DNA of 64,000 bases, from positions 124,001 to 188,000 of the forward strand of contig NZ_JAHNZO010000008.1 of assembly GCF_018998565.1 (NCBI RefSeq). The letters are read 5' to 3'. This stretch comes from Paenibacillus oleatilyticus. Its GTDB lineage: Bacteria; Bacillota; Bacilli; Paenibacillales; NBRC-103111. The notes beneath the pieces were generated by a model that saw only the letters and a list, made by a program, of their open reading frames with translations, searched no databases and was not told where the DNA came from. Both the position numbers and the translations under genes were made by a program. Positions 1 to 7,256 of the stretch are shown here, one piece after another; position 1 is the stretch's first letter, and each line of letters opens with the position of its first letter.

Positions 1-1127
1 GCACGGACGAAGCCGCCAAAGAGGCGTATATCCGCAAGCTGCGCGAGGTTGCGCCGCTTAGCGACAATCGTTTTTTACATATCCTCGATGTAGGGATGGA
101 GCCGAATTATATTTTTGCCGTGCTGAAGACATTCGACGGCAAGCCGTTCATTCAGGAGCTGAAGGGGCATCGTTTTACCCCAGAGGAAGCGGTCTCCAAA
201 GTGCTCGAGCTTGGAAAAGGCCTAATGGATGCGCTTGAGGAAGGGATATCCGGCTGTTCCGTACATGCTGCGAACCTGTGGCTCAGTGATGACGGCCAGC
301 TCAAGATCATTAATTACTGGGAAAAAGGGACACACGCGCAGCGAGGCGCCCAAGGTCTCGGCTGCCTGCTGTATCAGATCCTGACCCGGTCCGAATCGAT
401 CCCCGTTTCGTTCGATACGATGGAGCATCGGCTTCGCGAGGCGCTTGCGGCGATTCCTCACGCAGAACAGGAGCTGCTGATTGCCACACTGCGGCGGGTG
501 TGGAACGATCAGGAAACGCTGGCTTCGTTTATGCTCGTGCTGCAGAGCTTGCGGCAGGACACGGCCGTCAAGCAGGAGGTGTCCATGCCCGTATGGGATA
601 GGCAAGTCCGGGAAAAGACACAACCGGAGCGAGCGTACGAAGAGGAAGAACCGGTCGAAGAGGAAGAAGAGGCTCCACCCCGGAGAAGCTTGGGGAGGGC
701 AGGCCGTAAGTTACTGGTCGGAACGGCAATTGCCTGCTTGGGAGGGGCCGCAGCTTTCGTATGGCTGGGGAAGGATCAAGAGGAGCCTTCGGGCAAAGGA
801 GCCTCGCCGGCCCAAACCGAGCATCACGCTCCCTTGCAGCTGCCGCATCAGACGTACGACAAACCAGCCGGACCTGAAATAGTAGAGACGAATGATTCGA
901 ATCCAAATCAAGCGGAAGACGAAATCGTAATCGTTCCTAATTTGATCGGGCTGCAGAACGATACGGCTGGCAAGCAGGCCATGGCAGCCGGTTTGCGATT
1001 CGAATTCGCCATGGAGGTAAACGAACGCGAGGAAGGCACGGTGTTCAAGCAGGAGCCGGCTGCCCAAACGCAAGTCCCTAAGGGCACCCGGGTCAAATAT
1101 TGGGTAAGCAAAGGAACGCAGCAATAA
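1..1127 (+). CDS. PASTA-domain Ser/Thr pseudokinase-like membrane protein (5' end outside window)
   Basis: The reading frame is open from the first base, so the start lies upstream of the window. The visible part is the C-lobe of a Hanks-type kinase, an acidic linker, one transmembrane helix (about positions 708-765) and one extracellular PASTA domain (about 925-1120). PASTA domains bind peptidoglycan or muropeptides, and PrkC/PknB kinases use them to sense the wall. Here the catalytic motifs are degenerate: where HRDLKPEN is expected the protein reads GCSVHAAN, and where DFG is expected it reads NYW. The catalytic Asp, the Lys and the Mg-binding Asp are therefore missing. I infer a pseudokinase scaffold or receptor rather than an active kinase. 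It has one PASTA domain, where PrkC usually has three. Confidence 0.8.
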   Translation, partial: TDEAAKEAYIRKLREVAPLSDNRFLHILDVGMEPNYIFAVLKTFDGKPFIQELKGHRFTPEEAVSKVLELGKGLMDALEEGISGCSVHAANLWLSDDGQLKIINYWEKGTHAQRGAQGLGCLLYQILTRSESIPVSFDTMEHRLREALAAIPHAEQELLIATLRRVWNDQETLASFMLVLQSLRQDTAVKQEVSMPVWDRQVREKTQPERAYEEEEPVEEEEEAPPRRSLGRAGRKLLVGTAIACLGGAAAFVWLGKDQEEPSGKGASPAQTEHHAPLQLPHQTYDKPAGPEIVETNDSNPNQAEDEIVIVPNLIGLQNDTAGKQAMAAGLRFEFAMEVNEREEGTVFKQEPAAQTQVPKGTRVKYWVSKGTQQ

Positions 1128-1129
1128 AC

Positions 1130-1161
1130 AAGCCGGCCCCGAGCGAGACGGGGACCGGCTT
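1130..1161. terminator. Hairpin between convergent genes
   Basis: An AAGCCGG arm pairs with CCGGCTT, extended by CCCC/GGGG, in the 41 bases between the stop codons of the pseudokinase gene and the converging xerS. The T-run is weak on both strands, so it may be an inefficient bidirectional terminator. Confidence 0.6.
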
Positions 1162-1168
1162 ACAGGCG

Positions 1169-2248
1169 TTATTCCGATGGCTTGTCGATCGCTTCGGCCA
1201 TCGTTTTATCGGTCAGGTGGGCGTAGATCTGCGTCGTTTCCGGCGACGCGTGCCCTAATTGCTCCTGCGTCTTGTACAAATCGTTGCGCAAATAATAGTC
1301 GGTCGCGAACGAATGGCGCAGCTTATGAACAGATAAGTAAGGCTTGCCGAACCGTTTGGCGTATTTGATCACCATCTCTTGAATGGCGCGCTTAGTCATG
1401 CGCTCGCCTTCTTTTTTGCCGTTGGCAACGGCAAGGAAGAGGGCTTTTTCCCGTTTGGGCGCTTTGTATCTCAGCTGGCGCTGCTCCAAATACGCAGACA
1501 AGCAGTCGACGGCTTCCTGCCGGAAATAAACCGGCGTCTTGAACGTATCGTCGTTTTTACCTTTACGGTATACATACGTCAGCTTTTTCTTCAAGTCGAT
1601 GTCTTCGACATTGAGATTAAAAACCTCGGATACGCGGAGGCCGGAATTCAGGATCAGGCTGATGATGCAGACGTCGCGGACCTTGTTGAGCTCGTAGGAG
1701 TAGAGCGCCTGCTTGTTTTTGGCGACATCAATCGGATAGCCGGTTTGGACGTACTCGATAAATTCCGCGATTTCCGACTCCTGCAGCAGCTTTCCCTCCA
1801 GCTTGGCCGCGGTATCCTTCGGCTTGTGCGTGCGCTTGATCTCGACTTTGGCCATCACGTTGCGCTTCAGCAGCGGATAGAAGTTCTCGTCCTCGGCAAT
1901 TTGGCTCAAGTAATGGAACAGCGACCGCAGCGAGGACAGCTTGCGGGCGATCGTCGTCTTGCCGTTCGAATTTTCTTTGCGCGTGGCGAGGAACATTTTG
2001 AAATTGTCGATGCTGTCCATATGAAGCCGTTCCAGGTCGACGAGCGGCACGTCCTTTACCGTTGGCGCGGACGACAAGCCTTCCGCAAGCAGCCATGAAA
2101 AGAAGGTATCGTAGTCCCGCACATATTCGAGCAGTGAGGAAGGGGAGAGGTCCGGCAGCTTGTAATTGATGAATTTCTCCACATACCATGGCATGGAGGG
2201 CACTTTTTTCTCCAGCTCGCTGCGGTCTTTGATTTTGATAATATTCAT
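1169..2248 (-). CDS. xerS: Tyrosine recombinase XerS
   Basis: Site-specific tyrosine recombinase of about 359 residues, close to the 356 residues of streptococcal XerS. An N-terminal SAM-like core-binding domain (about 1-145) is followed by the catalytic domain. The catalytic residues are all visible: Arg in SGLRVSE (about 205), Lys in YRKGK (about 229), HKLRH (about 308-312), His in LGHAS (about 333) and the Tyr nucleophile in TTQIYAH (about 342). XerS is a single-protein alternative to XerC/XerD that resolves chromosome dimers at dif. An ATG 15 bases upstream is possible, but GGAGG sits 8 bases before the ATG chosen here. Two 28-bp 11-6-11 palindromic sites lie 26-113 bases upstream and are its likely targets. 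Confidence 0.88.
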   Translation of the reverse strand: MNIIKIKDRSELEKKVPSMPWYVEKFINYKLPDLSPSSLLEYVRDYDTFFSWLLAEGLSSAPTVKDVPLVDLERLHMDSIDNFKMFLATRKENSNGKTTIARKLSSLRSLFHYLSQIAEDENFYPLLKRNVMAKVEIKRTHKPKDTAAKLEGKLLQESEIAEFIEYVQTGYPIDVAKNKQALYSYELNKVRDVCIISLILNSGLRVSEVFNLNVEDIDLKKKLTYVYRKGKNDDTFKTPVYFRQEAVDCLSAYLEQRQLRYKAPKREKALFLAVANGKKEGERMTKRAIQEMVIKYAKRFGKPYLSVHKLRHSFATDYYLRNDLYKTQEQLGHASPETTQIYAHLTDKTMAEAIDKPSE

Positions 2249-2273
2249 GCGAACCGCCTCCATACGAATAAAT

Positions 2274-2301
2274 AGTTTACATAATAAATATTATGTAATG
2301 A
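2274..2301. other. dif-like recombination site 1 (11-6-11)
   Basis: Left arm AGTTTACATAA, spacer TAAATA, right arm TTATGTAATGA. The left arm is the exact reverse complement of TTATGTAAACT, which from memory is the XerD-side arm of the Firmicute dif consensus. The 11-6-11 geometry is that of Xer target sites. It lies 26 bases upstream of the xerS start. An operator role is possible instead of, or as well as, recombination. Confidence 0.6.
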
Positions 2302-2333
2302 ACTTGTTGAGGGGCCAAAACCACTCGGTATTT

Positions 2334-2361
2334 TGTTTACATAATTATAATTATGTAAACT
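2334..2361. other. dif-like recombination site 2 (11-6-11)
   Basis: Left arm TGTTTACATAA, spacer TTATAA, right arm TTATGTAAACT. The central 26 bases form a perfect palindrome, and the right arm matches the Firmicute dif right arm exactly. It starts exactly 60 bases after site 1. Beyond it, up to the terminator at 2556, I see no gene or clear signal. Confidence 0.65.
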
Positions 2362-2555
2362 TATTCGACGATATCATGAAACGCTCCGGTTCTTAAATTT
2401 ATTATGGGAGAGCGGGAACAGGTCTGTCAATTATAAACGGGAGCCGCTGCGTATAAACGGCAATCTCCGCAAACCTGAGCGAAACATCCCTCATATCTCT
2501 GGCGTCCCGAGGAGCGGTTACGGATTTGGGCCTAAAACCGCCAATCACCAATGCC

Positions 2556-2589
2556 AAAAAACGCCGTCTGCTCATTCAAACAGCGGCGG
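2556..2589 (-). terminator. Rho-independent terminator of the PCYCGC lipoprotein gene
   Basis: Read on the minus strand, CGCCGCTG pairs with CAGACGGCG (one bulge) and is followed by six T residues. It lies 20 bases past the stop codon at 2610. Confidence 0.75.
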
Positions 2590-2609
2590 TTCTCTGACTT
2601 GCAGGCAAA

Positions 2610-3098
2610 TTAGGCGGGCAGGGGAGTCGGAGTCGGCTTGGCGTAGCCTTTTTGATATTGCTTGTCGATCTGCTCGCGGATCTCTTTGGCCGATTGGCCC
2701 TGCTGCTGCCACTGCGCGGATTTGACGGCAATTTCCAGACATACGCCACAGCGGGTGGCGTGATCGTCCCATACGACCGAGCCGTCGGACGCGGTTTCTT
2801 TAATGAAGCAGTTCATGTTGCTTTGATGCCCCGCGCTCTCGCCGCAGCCGCAATAACAGGGGATATTGCGCAGCAGATCCTTCGTCTGGGCCGCGACCAA
2901 ATACGCTTTCTTCATCTGCTCCGGCTGCTTGTCCAAGAAGGAGGGCAGCGTGCTCAGCGAAGCCGTCTTCTCTTGCAGATCGCCGCTCGGCGTTTGATGC
3001 CGGGCATGAGATTCTTCCGCCGGCTTAGAGCCGCCGCAAGCGCTCAGCATCAGCAGAAGGGCGGTCGAAGCCAAAATTACCGTTGCACGTCGAAACAA
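2610..3098 (-). CDS. PCYCGC-motif lipoprotein
   Basis: Predicted lipoprotein of about 162 residues. It has a basic N-terminus, a hydrophobic stretch and the lipobox LSAC, so it should be anchored to the outer face of the membrane by its Cys. The mature part carries NIPCYCGCGESAGH, the signature of the Bacillales PCYCGC family of unknown function, plus a second Cys group around NCFIKE and TRCGVCLE, which looks like a metal- or redox-binding Cys cluster. The tail is a short PTPTPLPA stretch. I chose TTG at 3098 because GAGGTGA lies 5 bases upstream; a GTG at 3107 is the alternative. It is monocistronic, with its own terminator. Confidence 0.8.
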   Translation of the reverse strand: MFRRATVILASTALLLMLSACGGSKPAEESHARHQTPSGDLQEKTASLSTLPSFLDKQPEQMKKAYLVAAQTKDLLRNIPCYCGCGESAGHQSNMNCFIKETASDGSVVWDDHATRCGVCLEIAVKSAQWQQQGQSAKEIREQIDKQYQKGYAKPTPTPLPA

Positions 3099-3425
3099 TG
3101 GATTCACCTCGTCGCATTCGCTTTATTCGATCAGATTATACCATACCCTCGTATACCATGACAAAAGCAGCTTGCCTCCGGTTCGTACGATTTCGTCGCA
3201 ATCATCGACACCGTCAGAATCGGTTGTCGAAGATCAAGGTCTTGCGGCCTAGGCGCCCTCCGCCTGCATGTTGCTATGCGCAAACAATTTCCTCTCAACC
3301 TGGAAAATAAAATGGATTGTATCCCATAATAGTGGAAATTTATCCCTCCCCACCTCCGTGCCGATATGCCATAATGAAAAGGAATGAGCCTAAAGTACCT
3401 CATATGCCAAGAGGAGGGAATTGAT
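3099..3425. other. Intergenic region between divergent genes
   Basis: This stretch separates the minus-strand lipoprotein gene from the plus-strand ACP operon, so it should hold promoters for both. CATAAT boxes occur at 3325-3330 and 3370-3375, but neither has a convincing -35 element. No ORF with a ribosome-binding site and no riboswitch-like structure was recognised. Confidence 0.4.
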
Positions 3426-3695
3426 GTGTTCGATACGATCGTCCAAATTTTGTGTCAAATTAAGGAGGACCCGTCGCTGCGGGAAAGGCTTGCGCTTGAA
3501 ACGGATTTGAACAACGAGGTCGGACTGGACTCGCTGCAAATGCTCAACTTTATGGTCAAGGTAGAGGAAGAGCTGAAGATCGAGATCGATTACGATGAGT
3601 TCGATTACCTTCATCTTCGCTCCATCGGCACGTTTATTGATTTCTTAAACCGGTGTGCTCCGGTCGAGGGCGCTTACGAGCATGCTGTCGAGTAA
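3426..3695 (+). CDS. Acyl carrier protein
   Basis: Stand-alone carrier protein of 89 residues. It carries NEVGLDSLQMLNF, in which the Ser of the DSL motif is the 4'-phosphopantetheine attachment site, followed by the acidic helix III segment usual in ACPs. I chose GTG at 3426 because GAGGAGG lies 8 bases upstream; an ATG at 3384 would add 14 residues before this ribosome-binding site. It is the first gene of a tightly packed operon, and the ATP-grasp gene overlaps its 3' end by 14 bases. No ketosynthase or fatty-acid gene is nearby. I infer that it carries an amino-acyl or small acyl group for the neighbouring ligase, as BtrI does in butirosin biosynthesis, rather than serving general lipid synthesis. 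Confidence 0.85.
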   Translation: MFDTIVQILCQIKEDPSLRERLALETDLNNEVGLDSLQMLNFMVKVEEELKIEIDYDEFDYLHLRSIGTFIDFLNRCAPVEGAYEHAVE

Positions 3696-5052
3696 AGCCG
3701 CCGTCGCTTTGCGCAAAACGGTCATGGGCACGTTTGACCCGGAAACGCGCTGGAGAGATCCTCTGTTGTCGATACTGCCCCGGATTCCCGATCCGGAAAG
3801 GGACCGGATCGTTCTTTGCATGGATGAACTGCTTTTCCCGCTATGCGGGCCTGACGATATATTGGTTACCCGTTGCCGGATCGATGACGCGCTGCTGGAC
3901 TATTTCGATAAGCTGAACGTCTCGTTTCGCCACCGCAGCGTTGTAGACTTGACTTCGCCGGAGGCCGAAGAAGCGCTGCGCACGGAGCATTTCGCGTCGT
4001 GCATCTTTAAGCTGGCTCCCCGGGACGGAATCCCCGGCGCCGATGCGGACAAGCCGTATATGCTTGAGCCGTACGCGGTAACCGAGGAGGCGCAAGAGTA
4101 CGCGGGAAAGGTGGCTTTCGCCAACCCGCTTCCGGATTTGGCTGTGGTGAAGCGGGTGAATTCCAAGCTGTACCACCATCGGCTGCTGGAGGACACGGGA
4201 CTGCACACGTACGGTACGCCGGCCATGAGTGTGGAGGATGTGGAGCAATACGGCACCGGGCTGCTGTGTAAAGGCGCTTTTCTGATCAAGGACCCGTTCG
4301 GCGTTTCCGGCAAAGGCAACTTGCTGATCGAAAGCCCGTCGCTGCTGAAGCGGATCGTTTCGTATCTGCGGAAGCAGGAAGAAGCCGGCTCCCAGACGCT
4401 CTTTTTGCTCGAACCGCTGTTGCCCAAGGCGGCCGATTTCTCCAGCCAATGGCTGCTTGAGCCGGATGGCTCCCGTCGGCTGATTTCCGTCCAACGGATG
4501 ATGAATCGCCAGCAAAATTACGGGGGTTCCGTCACCGCGGAAGCCGCCTTTGTGAATTTACTGGAGGAAAAAGGGTACTTCCGCATGCTCGAAGCAGCTT
4601 TGCACGAGCTGTATCTGGACGGCTATTTCGGATACGTTTGCTTCGACTCGATGATGCTGGAGGACGGAGAGCTTGTCCCTATTGTCGAAATTAACGCCCG
4701 GATGTCGATGGGTCTCATCAATGCCCATCTGGACCGGCTGCTTGCAGGCTGGAACCTCCAGGGCTGGCTTACCTATCTTTCCGTCGCGCTGCCGGATGAA
4801 TTCCGCTTCGAACGGCTGCTCCAAACGCTGGAGGATGAGCAGCTGTTGTTTACCCCGCTGCGGCAAAGCGGCATCATGCCGCTTTCCTCCGGTACGTTAA
4901 CCGTGAACTGTGGCCCGGGCGGACGGTCAGAGTCGAAGCCGAAAGGCCGGTTGTACGTGTCGGTGATCGGACAGACGGAGGAGGCCCGGGAGGAAACGCT
5001 GGAGCGGCTGAAGCAAGTGCTGCATAACCTCTCGTTTACAGTATTCCATTAA
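3682..5052 (+). CDS. ATP-grasp carboxylate ligase (BtrJ-like candidate)
   Basis: Predicted ATP-grasp enzyme of 456 residues, cytosolic, forming an acyl-phosphate and ligating it to an amine or thiol. Visible features are the flexible nucleotide loop KDPFGVSGKGN (about 205-215) and the Mg-binding strand VEINARMSMG (about 335-345). A C-terminal region resembles that of biosynthetic ligases in natural-product clusters. It follows the ACP with a 14-base overlap, so the ACP is the obvious acceptor; BtrJ loads glutamate onto the ACP BtrI in butirosin synthesis. I prefer ATG 3682, preceded by GAGGG, over an in-frame GTG at 3655 that lacks a ribosome-binding site. The substrate is not determined by sequence. 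Confidence 0.75.
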   Translation: MLSSKAAVALRKTVMGTFDPETRWRDPLLSILPRIPDPERDRIVLCMDELLFPLCGPDDILVTRCRIDDALLDYFDKLNVSFRHRSVVDLTSPEAEEALRTEHFASCIFKLAPRDGIPGADADKPYMLEPYAVTEEAQEYAGKVAFANPLPDLAVVKRVNSKLYHHRLLEDTGLHTYGTPAMSVEDVEQYGTGLLCKGAFLIKDPFGVSGKGNLLIESPSLLKRIVSYLRKQEEAGSQTLFLLEPLLPKAADFSSQWLLEPDGSRRLISVQRMMNRQQNYGGSVTAEAAFVNLLEEKGYFRMLEAALHELYLDGYFGYVCFDSMMLEDGELVPIVEINARMSMGLINAHLDRLLAGWNLQGWLTYLSVALPDEFRFERLLQTLEDEQLLFTPLRQSGIMPLSSGTLTVNCGPGGRSESKPKGRLYVSVIGQTEEAREETLERLKQVLHNLSFTVFH

Positions 5053-5073
5053 CGGAAGGGCAGGGAGCTGTCC

Positions 5074-6180
5074 ATGACCAAGGACGCGATCACGCTGTTG
5101 GCCTCGGGCAATTCGCTCGGCGCTTATATTCCTGCCATTCATCTGCGGGAATACCTTGCCCGCCAACATATACAGGCGGAAGTACAGGTGCTTGAAACGC
5201 TCTATCGCGAGGAGACCCGCAGTAAAATCAACGGGTATAAAAAAGCGTTTCACAATAATTTTTCGGTCGCCTTAACCGGACACCGGATGGCCAAGGACAT
5301 CAGCCCGAATCTCGACGATTCGGCGGTCCGCCGGCTGCACGCGCATTGGCGGCAAACCGGCTGTGCGACGTTTATCGCTTTTACGGGGTTTTGGCTGCCT
5401 GTTCTGGAAGCCTACAAGGAAATTGCGGGGTTTCCCGTCCATATCGAGTGGATTCATATGGATGCTTGCGACACCCCTTCGTATAAGGTTTATAAGTCTT
5501 CCTACCAAGCATACCGCAATGTTCAATTTTACGATGCCGAGCTGGGAAGCCCAGGTTATTTGATTGCGCCGCCGGACGCAGAGGACGTGTCCTTCGAGGA
5601 ACGGAACGACCGGTTTCTTATTCATGGCGGCGGCTGGGGGATCGGCACCTACCGGGACAAAATCGAGCGGCTGCGGCTTGGTGGCTGCAGGCTGGACATC
5701 ATTGCGTATGACGAGAGCGAAGTGCAGGAGGACGATGGGCAAACCCGCTATTTTATGGTCGATCCCGAGTGGAGTCCGTGGATCAAGGACGCCCGCGGAG
5801 CGCATACCTATCCTCCGATGCTGGAGCTCGTGAGGCGGCAGGGAACAGTCGAACGGCGCAGACTGCCGGACTATGCTGCTTATTTGGAGCTCGTTCGCTT
5901 AAGCCGGGCGATTATCAGCAAGCCGGGAGGCGCTACCTTGAACGATTCGCTGGTGTACGCTACGCCGCTGCTGCTGCTTGAGCCGTTCGGATATCACGAG
6001 GAAAGCAATGCCGCCTTTTGGAAACGGTGCGGATTCGGCATTAGCTATAACGATTGGGAGGAGGACGGATTTCCGGCCGCGTCTTTGCAGGCCTGCCACG
6101 AACGGCTGCGAAAGCAGCGTATTACAGCCTGCCACTACGGGAGGGAATTGGATACGATCCCTAAGGAACGTTACGTCTAA
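5074..6180 (+). CDS. GT-B fold glycosyltransferase (MurG/GT28-like)
   Basis: Protein of 368 residues with a Rossmann-like N-terminal half beginning TLLASGNSLGAYIPA and a C-terminal nucleotide-sugar-binding half. The segment RAIISKPGGATLNDSL (about 278-293), followed by TPLLLLEPFGYHEESNA, is the pattern by which MurG- and MGD-type GT-B enzymes bind the UDP-sugar. No membrane span is seen. The start has GGGCAGGGAG upstream and lies 21 bases after the ATP-grasp stop. I infer that it glycosylates the product of the ACP/ATP-grasp system or a lipid intermediate. The donor and acceptor are unknown, and the N-terminal half is divergent. Confidence 0.7.
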   Translation: MTKDAITLLASGNSLGAYIPAIHLREYLARQHIQAEVQVLETLYREETRSKINGYKKAFHNNFSVALTGHRMAKDISPNLDDSAVRRLHAHWRQTGCATFIAFTGFWLPVLEAYKEIAGFPVHIEWIHMDACDTPSYKVYKSSYQAYRNVQFYDAELGSPGYLIAPPDAEDVSFEERNDRFLIHGGGWGIGTYRDKIERLRLGGCRLDIIAYDESEVQEDDGQTRYFMVDPEWSPWIKDARGAHTYPPMLELVRRQGTVERRRLPDYAAYLELVRLSRAIISKPGGATLNDSLVYATPLLLLEPFGYHEESNAAFWKRCGFGISYNDWEEDGFPAASLQACHERLRKQRITACHYGRELDTIPKERYV

Positions 6181-6213
6181 ATCACCAGCCTGCCAAAAGA
6201 TCAGGAGGACGCC

Positions 6214-7200
6214 ATGGAACGGATCAGGGTGAGCGGACTGCATAAATCCTACGATTATTACACGAAGGAAGCGGGTCTCCGGCATTCCTTGAAAAATTTG
6301 TTTTCCCGCAAAACGCTGACGAAGGAAGCGGTCAAGTCGATTTCGTTCGAGATCGCCTCCGGGGAATGCGTCGGCTTCATCGGACCGAACGGAGCCGGGA
6401 AGACGACGACGCTGAAGATGCTTTCCGGGATTCTGCATCCGACCGGCGGGGAAGCGTCGGTGTTCGGCCATACGCCATGGGAGCGCAAGAACGAATTCAA
6501 GCGCATCTTTTCGCTGGTTATGGGACAAAAAAATCAGCTGTGGGTCGATCTGCCCGCCATCGAATCGATCTACCTGAACAAATGCATTTACCAGATTCCG
6601 GATGACGCCTACGAGCGGATGCTTGCCGAGCTGTCGGAGATGCTGGATGTAAAGCACTTGCTGCAGGTTCAGGTCCGGCGGCTGTCGCTCGGCGAACGGA
6701 TGAAGATGGAGCTGATCGCCGCGCTCATCCACAGCCCCAAGCTGTTGTTTCTGGACGAGCCGACAATCGGTCTCGATCTGATCTCACAGAAGAAGATTCG
6801 GGAGTTTCTTACTTATTACAACGAACAATTCAAGGCAACCTTGATCTTGACCAGCCATTATATGAAGGATATCGAGGACGTCTGCAAGCGTACGATTGTC
6901 ATTAACGAAGGACGGATTTTGTATGACGGCGATTTTAAGAAAATCAACGAGCTGTTCAACGAAGTCAAGGTGCTGAACGTTCAGTTTTCCGAGCCGGTGC
7001 CGGAAGAAAGCCTGAGGCCGCTCGGCTGCGTCACGAAGCGCGACTCGTATCACGCCGTAATCGAGCTGCCGAAGGAGCATTTGAAGCCGGTATCCCGGAT
7101 GCTGCTCGACCGGTTCCCGGTTGTCGACTTCACGGTGGCGGACCTTCCGCTTGAAGAAAGCATTGCCAAGCTGTATGGCAAAGAAGTAGCCACCGGATGA
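6214..7200 (+). CDS. ABC transporter ATP-binding protein
   Basis: ATPase of 328 residues of the ABC-2/drug-export class. Walker A is GPNGAGKTT (about 59-67), the Q-loop lies near GQKNQLW, the signature is a variant RLSLGERMK (about 154-162), Walker B is LLFLDEPTIGLD, and the H-loop is LTSHYMKD. A C-terminal extension of about 90 residues is typical of export ATPases that pair with separate permeases. The start has AGGAGG 7 bases upstream. No permease gene follows: the next gene is the BtrH-like protein 56 bases on. The membrane partner must lie outside the window or be shared. Its role is probably export or membrane placement of the cluster product. Confidence 0.85.
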   Translation: MERIRVSGLHKSYDYYTKEAGLRHSLKNLFSRKTLTKEAVKSISFEIASGECVGFIGPNGAGKTTTLKMLSGILHPTGGEASVFGHTPWERKNEFKRIFSLVMGQKNQLWVDLPAIESIYLNKCIYQIPDDAYERMLAELSEMLDVKHLLQVQVRRLSLGERMKMELIAALIHSPKLLFLDEPTIGLDLISQKKIREFLTYYNEQFKATLILTSHYMKDIEDVCKRTIVINEGRILYDGDFKKINELFNEVKVLNVQFSEPVPEESLRPLGCVTKRDSYHAVIELPKEHLKPVSRMLLDRFPVVDFTVADLPLEESIAKLYGKEVATG

Positions 7201-7256
7201 CCCCGCAGGCGAATTCAACCGCTTCTACTTAAGAAAGGCAGGGGGGAGTTTATGTT

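Noticed and set aside
1379-2098. 239-residue plus-strand ORF opposite xerS
   Set aside because: Antisense shadow of a well-supported recombinase; no ribosome-binding site or family motif.
3099-3425. Riboswitch upstream of the ACP operon
   Set aside because: The region has some inverted repeats but nothing that matches a known aptamer core, and no terminator precedes the start.
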